Assembly: GCA_020848855.1 (NCBI GenBank)
Contig: JADLHH010000288.1
Location: 1-6,691, forward strand
Direction: 5' to 3'
DNA: 6,691 nt
From: Anaerolineae bacterium
GTDB taxonomy: Bacteria; Chloroflexota; Anaerolineae; Aggregatilineales; Phototrophicaceae
Positions 1-4,613 of this stretch are shown one piece after another. Position numbers and translations under genes: made by a program. The notes beneath the pieces were generated by a model, which was not told where the DNA came from, made no database searches, and was given only the letters and a program-made list of their open reading frames with translations. How positions within the stretch are numbered: the stretch's first letter is position 1; each line of letters begins with the position of its first letter.

Positions 1-728
1 CGGCTGAAACGCGCCCATGCGATCAGCAGCATATCGTGGTTTTTGTGTGGATTGATGTTCGCCGGGTACAGAATGTAGCGCTCTGGGAGGTGCTGCGGCT
101 TCGCTGGAGTGAAGTTCCTGCCTTGCTCTGGAAGAATATTGTGGTGAATGACGCGAACGTCGGCGAAGCGCTCGCCAAAATGGAACGTCAGCCGCTGCTG
201 AACGGCTTTGGAAGAGACGACGACCCGCGCTGCGCCGTTCAGCCAGCTTTCGGCGTAATCGCGCTCGCGCAGTGAAGCGCTGCCGCCGAGAATTTCGGGG
301 AAATCCAGGAAGGTTGTGTCCTGATACGTGCAAACTACCGCCGCCTGAGCCGCCTGAAAGGGTCTCCCGTGCGGCCAAAAGGCGTAGACAACGTCGCAAT
401 CGGCGGAATGTTTCCACAGCTCCGCCGCTTCAATTCGGGCGATGTACGGCGGCAGAAGGCGTCGGAGCAGCGCGTTCATCACGCGCTGGTTATATCCGCG
501 CTGCTTCTGTGCCAGCAGCAGATTCTGAAGCTCAGACCGGGCTAACGAAACGATTTTGAGCTTTTCGGTTTGATATGAGCGTAAATTGTGCGCTTCGATT
601 GCGTGTTTTGGGACAACCAGACGTACCGAAGTGACTTCCTGATGCCGAGACATTGCGGGGACGAGCTGCATCAGCAGGCGAACACCGCCGCCGAGATTTA
701 CGAATGGACACCATACCAGTATCTTCAA
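1..728 (-). CDS. GT4-type glycosyltransferase, N-terminal 242 residues (partial, runs off window)
   Basis: This encodes the N-terminal part of a GT-B fold glycosyltransferase, which would transfer a sugar from an activated donor to a glycan or lipid acceptor at the cytoplasmic side of the membrane. What is seen: the protein opens with a first beta strand and glycine loop, KILVWCPFVNLGGGVRLL (residues 2-19). VVCTYQDTTFLDF (131-143) sits where such enzymes carry their VxxxHD strand. AARVVVSSKAV (166-176) is the usual A-x-x-V-x-x-x-S strand. The linker into the C-terminal domain is RYILYPANINPHKNHDMLL (217-235), whose YPAN..PHKNH motif is characteristic of GT4 members. The catalytic E-x7-E region lies beyond base 1. 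I chose the TTG at 728 because it falls directly before the first strand and has GAGAGG five bases upstream. An in-frame ATG at 836 would add 36 residues of non-family sequence. Acceptor and donor cannot be inferred. The gene diverges from the ABC operon, so no functional link is implied. Confidence 0.85.
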   Translation of the reverse strand, partial: MKILVWCPFVNLGGGVRLLMQLVPAMSRHQEVTSVRLVVPKHAIEAHNLRSYQTEKLKIVSLARSELQNLLLAQKQRGYNQRVMNALLRRLLPPYIARIEAAELWKHSADCDVVYAFWPHGRPFQAAQAAVVCTYQDTTFLDFPEILGGSASLRERDYAESWLNGAARVVVSSKAVQQRLTFHFGERFADVRVIHHNILPEQGRNFTPAKPQHLPERYILYPANINPHKNHDMLLIAWARFS

Positions 729-733
729 ACATG

Positions 734-739
734 CCTCTC
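734..739 (-). promoter_or_regulatory. Ribosome binding site supporting the TTG start of the glycosyltransferase
   Basis: GAGAGG on the minus strand lies five bases before the TTG at 728. It is the best Shine-Dalgarno-like sequence near the family-expected N-terminus and is the main reason for choosing TTG. The nearby ATG at 731 is out of frame with the glycosyltransferase. Confidence 0.5.
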
Positions 740-753
740 TCGCGCTGCATCGA

Positions 754-779
754 CCTGTGACAATGATATATTGCACAGG
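754..779. promoter_or_regulatory. Imperfect palindrome upstream of the glycosyltransferase, candidate operator
   Basis: CCTGTG at 754-759 is an inverted match to CACAGG at 774-779. Inside it, CAAT (761-764) matches ATTG (770-773), giving ten paired positions with one unpaired A at 760 and a five-base AT-rich centre. It lies 26 bases upstream of the TTG start. Read on the minus strand its centre contains TATATC, a possible -10 element, but no good -35 is visible. It could be a repressor site over a weak promoter, or a hairpin in the 5' leader. The outer TGTG/CACA spacing superficially recalls CRP/FNR-type sites, but this is not a clear match. Confidence 0.3.
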
Positions 780-936
780 GCGCGATGCGAAAGACCAGGC
801 GGGAGCGAATTTGGAGGGCAGCAGCGCAGGGCGCATCTCCCACGCCGTTTTTGCTGCGCGCCGAGAGGCATACTGGACGCGAATCGCGTCGTGCAAGACG
901 GGCGCAGCGGTCACAAAATGCACAGAAGATACTCAC

Positions 937-966
937 TTTACAAAGACAAAGTTTGGGGTGTAAGAT
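937..966 (+). promoter_or_regulatory. Candidate sigma-70-type promoter of the ABC operon
   Basis: TTTACA at 937-942 and TAAGAT at 961-966 are separated by 18 bases, within the range for a housekeeping promoter, in a locally AT-richer segment. Transcription from about 973 would leave a leader of about 310 nt before the permease ATG at 1284. The hexamers are imperfect and no second element confirms the site, so this remains a candidate. Confidence 0.35.
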
Positions 967-1081
967 CGCGCTTGGTATTGTGATAACGAGGTATTCCAAA
1001 CGTAATGGACGGTAGTCCCAGTTATCGTCAAAGTCGTCCACACACCTTTCCCCGGCTCTAATTCCTTCTATTCACCTCCTT

Positions 1082-1145
1082 CAGGGGCGGTAGACGGTGC
1101 GCCGGACTCGGTGGCGCAGTCGTTCTCGCCGTTTGAGACGCCCTG
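1082..1145 (+). promoter_or_regulatory. Extended stem-loop in the ABC operon leader, candidate cis-regulatory RNA
   Basis: Three stacked helices can be drawn by eye. The outer helix pairs 1082-1089 with 1139-1145 (seven pairs, G1086 bulged). The middle helix pairs AGACGG 1092-1097 with CCGTTT 1129-1134 (one G-U). The inner helix pairs TGCGCC 1098-1103 with GGCGCA 1113-1118 around a nine-base loop. A ten-base single-stranded segment (1119-1128) sits on the 3' side between inner and middle helices. Alternative pairing of GACT 1105-1108 with AGTC 1118-1121 would compete with the inner helix. There is no U-run after it, so it is not a simple terminator. I recognise no riboswitch class. It may be a structured leader or chance pairing in GC-rich DNA. 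Confidence 0.35.
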
Positions 1146-1217
1146 CAAGACAGACTGAGACAGCTTTCATTCGCCCGAAACGGCTGATTCTTCGTTTTCC
1201 GGCACTCCGGCGACAAT

Positions 1218-1259
1218 CGCTCATCTTCGGCATTCCACGATGCCGAGCCGAGGCGAGCG
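1218..1259 (+). promoter_or_regulatory. Stem-loop immediately upstream of the permease ribosome binding site
   Basis: TCGGCAT at 1227-1233 and ATGCCGA at 1240-1246 form a perfect seven-base-pair stem with a six-base loop. An outer helix, CGCTC 1218-1222 with GAGCG 1255-1259, can enclose it across an asymmetric internal loop. The structure ends 13 bases before the Shine-Dalgarno sequence at 1273-1278. It could keep that site open or take part in a switch with the hairpin at 1082-1145. No protein- or ligand-binding motif is recognised. Confidence 0.4.
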
Positions 1260-1272
1260 CGTCTCACTCATG

Positions 1273-1278
1273 AGGAGG
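1273..1278 (+). promoter_or_regulatory. Ribosome binding site deciding the permease start
   Basis: A consensus AGGAGG lies five bases before the ATG at 1284. The in-frame GTG at 1278 overlaps the last base of this site, so it cannot be the start that the site serves. The ATG at 1284 is therefore preferred. Confidence 0.8.
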
Positions 1279-1283
1279 TGTTC

Positions 1284-3014
1284 ATGACCCTGCGTGAACG
1301 GATTTTTCGCTCACCCTCCCGCGATGGCGTCCTGTTCAGCATAGGCGACGGGGTGGTGCTGCTGGTCGTCACCGTCGTGCTCTACCTGGGCGTGCGGCTT
1401 GCGCTGGCAACCCCGGACATCATTCAGGGACCCAGCATCAACCTGGACCCGGCGGCGCTGCCCTTCTACGCCCTGCTCTCGATGGGGCGGATGCTTGCCG
1501 CCTATCTGCTGTCGCTGATGTTCTCGATCTTCTATGGCTATACGGCAGCCCGCAGCCCGCGCGCCGAACGCTGGCTGATGCCGCTGCTCGATGTGCTTCA
1601 GTCCGTGCCGATCCTCTCCTTCCTGCCGGTTGTGCTGCTCAGCCTGACGGCGCTGCTGCCGCAGCGTGCCGCCGTCGAGATCGCTGCTGTCGTGCTCATC
1701 TTCACCAGCCAGGCGTGGAACCTGACCTTCAGCTTCTACCAGTCGATGCGCACCATCCCGACGGAGTACCGGGAAGCGGCGGCGGTGTTCCGCTTCAGCC
1801 GCTGGCTGCGCTTCAAGCAGGTTGAGCTGCCCTTCGCCGCGACCGGCTTGATCTGGAACAGCGTCATGTCGTGGGCGGGCGGCTGGTTCTTCCTCATGGC
1901 GGCGGAGATTTTCACCCTCGGCGACCGCGACTTCCGCCTGCCGGGGCTGGGCGCGTATCTGCAGACCGCCGCCTCGCAGGGCGACACGCGCGCGCTGTTG
2001 ATCGGCATTGGCACGCTGGTGCTGATCATCGTGTTGCTCGACCAACTCGTGTGGCAGCCGTTGCTAGCATGGGCGGAGCGCTTCAAGGTCTCGCAGGTCG
2101 AGGACGACAACCCGCCGACCTCATGGTTTCTGAACAGCCTGCGCCGTTCCGGGCTGGCGCAGTTCGTCGGGCGCTTCGTCTTCGCCCGTTTCGGCGGGTG
2201 GCTGAACACCAGGCTCAATCATCCGCCGCAGGCGGTCGCCGGGCTGGAGTCGACGGAGAGCGGCAGGCGCTCGCTGCTGGGCTGGATCGTCCTGCTGCTG
2301 GGCGTAGCGATCATCGCCTATGGGATCGTCCAGGCGGTCGGGCTGCTGCTGACGCTGCCGCTCGCGGCGTGGGGCGATATCGCCGTCGGCGCGCTGGCGA
2401 CGCTGCTGCGAGTCGCATTCGCCGTCGGCATCGCCCTCGCCTGGACGATCCCGGTTGGTGTGTTGATCGGCACGAACGCCCGCGCTGCCAGCATTCTCCA
2501 GCCGCTGGTGCAGATCGCCGCCTCCATCCCGGCGACCGCGCTGTTTCCGGTGCTGCTGGTCGGCTTGCTCAGCATCCCGGCGGGCGCAAACATCGCGGCG
2601 GTGCTGCTGATGCTGCTCGGCACGCAGTGGTATCTGCTGTTCAATGTGATCGCCGGAGCGTCGTCCATTCCGCAGGATTTGCAGTACACCAGCGACCTGA
2701 TGCGCCTGAAGGGCTGGAAGCGCTGGAAAACGCTGATTCTGCCGGCGCTCTTTCCCTACATCATCACCGGGCTGATCACCGCCAGCGGCGGCGCGTGGAA
2801 TGCCAGCATCGTTGCTGAATTCACCACATTCGGTGGCAGAGTCAGCCACGTGATCGGGCTGGGTGCGGAGATCACGACCGCCACCGCATCGGGCGATTAC
2901 GCCATGCTGCTGGCGGCAACCCTGACCATGATCGTGCTGGTCGTGACCGTCAACCGCCTCGTCTGGCGGCGGCTGTATCGCGTCGCCGAAGTTCGCTTCC
3001 GCATGGATCAGTAG
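1284..3014 (+). CDS. Duplicated permease of a NitT/TauT-type anion ABC transporter
   Basis: This 576-residue integral membrane protein has two tandem binding-protein-dependent permease domains in one chain and would form the whole transmembrane channel of an ABC importer of the nitrate/sulfonate/taurine superfamily (the duplicated anion permease group, COG4986-like). Each half has several hydrophobic segments. Half one shows the family signature DVLQSVPILSFLPV (103-116) and an EAA coupling loop at 161-183 (EYREAAAVF...ELP). Half two has the matching loop at 465-487 (DLQYTSDL...LILP). Both halves end alike, LDQLVWQPLLAWAERF near 252-267 and VNRLVWRRLYRVAEVRF near the C-terminus, which shows internal duplication. 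A hydrophilic linker spans roughly 264-325. Single-domain relatives are about 250-280 residues, so the length fits two copies. The ATPase gene follows after 20 bases, so they form an operon. No substrate-binding protein is nearby, and the substrate cannot be assigned beyond a likely small anion. Confidence 0.9.
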   Translation: MTLRERIFRSPSRDGVLFSIGDGVVLLVVTVVLYLGVRLALATPDIIQGPSINLDPAALPFYALLSMGRMLAAYLLSLMFSIFYGYTAARSPRAERWLMPLLDVLQSVPILSFLPVVLLSLTALLPQRAAVEIAAVVLIFTSQAWNLTFSFYQSMRTIPTEYREAAAVFRFSRWLRFKQVELPFAATGLIWNSVMSWAGGWFFLMAAEIFTLGDRDFRLPGLGAYLQTAASQGDTRALLIGIGTLVLIIVLLDQLVWQPLLAWAERFKVSQVEDDNPPTSWFLNSLRRSGLAQFVGRFVFARFGGWLNTRLNHPPQAVAGLESTESGRRSLLGWIVLLLGVAIIAYGIVQAVGLLLTLPLAAWGDIAVGALATLLRVAFAVGIALAWTIPVGVLIGTNARAASILQPLVQIAASIPATALFPVLLVGLLSIPAGANIAAVLLMLLGTQWYLLFNVIAGASSIPQDLQYTSDLMRLKGWKRWKTLILPALFPYIITGLITASGGAWNASIVAEFTTFGGRVSHVIGLGAEITTATASGDYAMLLAATLTMIVLVVTVNRLVWRRLYRVAEVRFRMDQ

Positions 3015-3034
3015 TCACTACAGGAGATGAAACC

Positions 3035-4348
3035 ATGAGCGACAACATCCTGCTGCATGTCGACCACGTGACCAGGATTTACGGGCGCGGCGAGCGCCAG
3101 TTCACGGCGGTCAAGGACATCAACCTGACCATCCGCGAAGGCGAATTTGTCGCGCTGCTGGGACCCTCCGGCTGCGGCAAAAGCACGCTCCTGCGCATGA
3201 TCACCGGCTTGATAGCCCCGTCTGCGGGGACGGTCTACTACCGTGATAAGCCCGTCAAAGGCATCAATCCCTACGCGACGATGGTCTTTCAGACGTTCGC
3301 GCTCTACCCCTGGCTGAGCGTCCTCGACAACGTTGCGCTGGCGCTGGAAGCGCGCGGCAACATGTCCGAGCAGCGCTTCAAGGATGCCGAAAAGCTGGTC
3401 GATCTGGTCGGGCTGGACGGCTTCGAGAACGCCTACCCGCGCGAGCTTTCCGGCGGGATGCGCCAGAAGGTCGGCTTTGCCCGCGCGCTGGCGGTCGAGC
3501 CGGAACTGCTCTGCCTGGACGAGCCGTTCAGCGCGCTCGACGTGCTCAGCGCCGAATCGCTGCGCGGCGAGTTGATGGAACTGTGGACGGGCGGGCTGCT
3601 GCCGACGAAAGCCATCCTGATGGTCAGCCACAACATCGAGGAAGCGATCTCGATGGCGGATCGGGTGGTGGTGATGGGCAAAGAGCCGGGGCACATCGTC
3701 ACCGAATTCACGGTCGATCTGCCGCACCCGCGCAGCCGCAAGGAGGCGGGCTTTGAAACGCTGATCGACCGCGTTTACGGCGCGATTGCCGGGCGCACCG
3801 AGCCAGAGGTTAAGGAAGTCGGAACGGCGCCGGGCACGCCCGGTCCAACCCGTATTCTGCCGCGCTCGTCGGTCAGCGCGCTGGCGGGGCTGGTCGAACA
3901 CCTCAGCCAGTTCGACCAGAGCCACGACATTTACCGGCTGGAAGACGAGCTGGGCATCGAAATGGGCGAACTCGTGCAGACGATTGAGATGGCGGAAATC
4001 CTGGGCTTTGCGACCGTGAATGCCGGCGATATTCAGATCACGCCGCTGGGGCAGGCGTTCGCGGAAGCGTCGATCCTGACGCGCAAGGAGTTGTTCGCCC
4101 AGCGCGCGCGCCGCCTGCCGATGATCCAGTGGATGGTGCAGATGCTGAACGTCGCGCCGAATCGGGAGTTGCCGTGGAAGCTGTTCTATACCGCGTTGCT
4201 GCCGGAATTCCCGGATGAAGTCGCGGAGCGCCAGCTTGAGATCGCCATTGACTGGGGACGCTACGCCGAACTGATCGATTACGACGACAGCGACGAAGTC
4301 CTCAGCCTGGCAGTCCCGGACAGCAAAGCGGTCGCAGCCGCGAACTAG
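3035..4348 (+). CDS. ABC transporter ATPase with C-terminal AAA-associated (winged-helix-like) domain
   Basis: This is the 437-residue nucleotide-binding subunit that would power the duplicated permease encoded just upstream. Residues 1 to about 255 are a complete ABC ATPase of the nitrate/sulfonate (SsuB/TauB/NrtD) type. Visible motifs are Walker A GPSGCGKST (43-51), Q-loop Q86 in MVFQTFALYPW, signature LSGGMRQ (138-144), Walker B LLCLDEP (158-164), D-loop SALD (166-169) and switch H199 in VSHNIEEA. After a Pro/Gly/Thr-rich linker (about 255-278), residues about 279-430 match the C-terminal AAA-associated domain (PF09821-like) as I know it. Within it, 281-345 looks like a winged helix: a helix pair around DELGIEMGELVQTIE, then GDIQITPLGQ as a possible wing. 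Typical ATPases of this family are about 250-270 residues, so the tail is a real extension. AGGAGA lies seven bases before the ATG. The gene converges on the tRNA-Asn unit and ends 67 bases before a strong terminator. Confidence 0.93.
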   Translation: MSDNILLHVDHVTRIYGRGERQFTAVKDINLTIREGEFVALLGPSGCGKSTLLRMITGLIAPSAGTVYYRDKPVKGINPYATMVFQTFALYPWLSVLDNVALALEARGNMSEQRFKDAEKLVDLVGLDGFENAYPRELSGGMRQKVGFARALAVEPELLCLDEPFSALDVLSAESLRGELMELWTGGLLPTKAILMVSHNIEEAISMADRVVVMGKEPGHIVTEFTVDLPHPRSRKEAGFETLIDRVYGAIAGRTEPEVKEVGTAPGTPGPTRILPRSSVSALAGLVEHLSQFDQSHDIYRLEDELGIEMGELVQTIEMAEILGFATVNAGDIQITPLGQAFAEASILTRKELFAQRARRLPMIQWMVQMLNVAPNRELPWKLFYTALLPEFPDEVAERQLEIAIDWGRYAELIDYDDSDEVLSLAVPDSKAVAAAN

Positions 4349-4415
4349 CGCGTGCGTGTCACGCCTGAGCGGAAACGGCAAGACCTCCCCGGATTCGAAC
4401 TTCGCCATGCAAATC

Positions 4416-4445
4416 AAAAGCCTCTCCGAGCACGAGAGGCTTTTT
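4416..4445. terminator. Bidirectional intrinsic terminator between the ABC operon and the tRNA-Asn/E2 unit
   Basis: An 11-base-pair perfect stem pairs 4416-4426 (AAAAGCCTCTC) with 4434-4444 around a seven-base loop (4427-4433). On the plus strand it ends in five T's (4441-4445) and would stop the ABC operon. On the minus strand it ends in TTTTGATTT and begins five bases after the tRNA 3' end, so it would end the tRNA transcript and any readthrough from E2. Confidence 0.93.
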
Positions 4446-4449
4446 GCTG

Positions 4450-4521
4450 CTCCACGACCAGGACTCGAACCTGGAACCCATCGGTTAACAGCCGATTGCT
4501 CTGCCATTGAGCTATCGTGGA
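4450..4521 (-). tRNA. tRNA-Asn (anticodon GUU)
   Basis: The minus strand folds as a complete 72-base cloverleaf. The seven-pair acceptor stem is TCCACGA with TCGTGGA, and the discriminator base is G. The D-arm region is TAGCTCAATGGCAGAGCA. The anticodon stem ATCGG/CCGAT closes the loop CTGTTAA, with anticodon GTT complementary to plus positions 4487-4489. The T-arm is CCAGG TTCGAGT CCTGG. CCA is not encoded, as the next bases are CAAAAAG, so it would be added after transcription. The tRNA lies 92 bases downstream of E2 on the same strand but has its own promoter and terminator, so it can be an independent unit. Confidence 0.97.
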
Positions 4522-4534
4522 ATATGTGTCGCGT

Positions 4535-4563
4535 ATACTAGCATTCTGCCCTGTCGGTGTCAA
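4535..4563 (-). promoter_or_regulatory. Near-consensus promoter of tRNA-Asn
   Basis: On the minus strand a perfect -35 TTGACA (4563-4558) and a -10 TAGTAT (4540-4535) are separated by exactly 17 bases. Thirteen bases lie between the -10 and the mature tRNA 5' end at 4521, giving a very short leader. This is the strongest promoter in the window. Confidence 0.9.
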
Positions 4564-4613
4564 GGGAATCCTGTGCGCGGCGCAGGTGTAATGATCGCCA
4601 TTCGTTCCCCCGG

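Larger units (their letters stand above)
729..1283. other. 555-base divergent intergenic region with leader structures, no convincing gene
   Basis: This stretch separates the minus-strand glycosyltransferase from the plus-strand ABC operon. Open frames across it on both strands give arginine- and cysteine-rich translations with no domain-like pattern, so I do not call them. It contains a palindrome at 754-779, a possible sigma-70-type promoter at 937-966, and stem-loops at 1082-1145 and 1218-1259. A smaller nested pairing also exists: GATAAC at 982-987 with GTTATC at 1021-1026, enclosing GGAC/GTCC at 1007-1018. The region is less GC-rich around 905-1080 than the flanking genes, which fits a regulatory role. 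Confidence 0.6.

Noticed and set aside
532..1041. 169-codon minus-strand open frame across the glycosyltransferase start and the intergenic region
   Set aside because: It overlaps the recognisable glycosyltransferase frame, and its translation is Arg/Ser/Cys-rich with no domain pattern.
1155..1160. CTGAGA, a motif of TPP riboswitches, in the ABC leader
   Set aside because: The other conserved TPP elements and pairing partners are absent, so the hexamer is chance.
1278..1283. In-frame GTG start for the permease
   Set aside because: It overlaps the AGGAGG ribosome binding site; the ATG at 1284 has correct spacing.
1270..1287. Five-codon reading frame overlapping the permease start by ATGA
   Set aside because: It has no ribosome binding site of its own and no recognisable leader-peptide composition, so it is likely chance.
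4386..4405. GGATTCGAAC resembling a tRNA T-arm, possible second or broken tRNA
   Set aside because: The flanking bases do not form a T-stem, and no acceptor, D-arm or anticodon arm can be drawn on either strand. TTCGAA is self-complementary, so the match is weak.
3008..4507. 499-codon minus-strand open frame opposite the ABC ATPase
   Set aside because: It is the antisense shadow of a clear ATPase. Its Arg/Gln/Asp/His-rich composition is typical of antisense GC-rich codons, and it runs into the tRNA.
4572..4586. Small GC palindrome after E2 as a terminator
   Set aside because: Only four contiguous pairs and no U-run on the minus strand.
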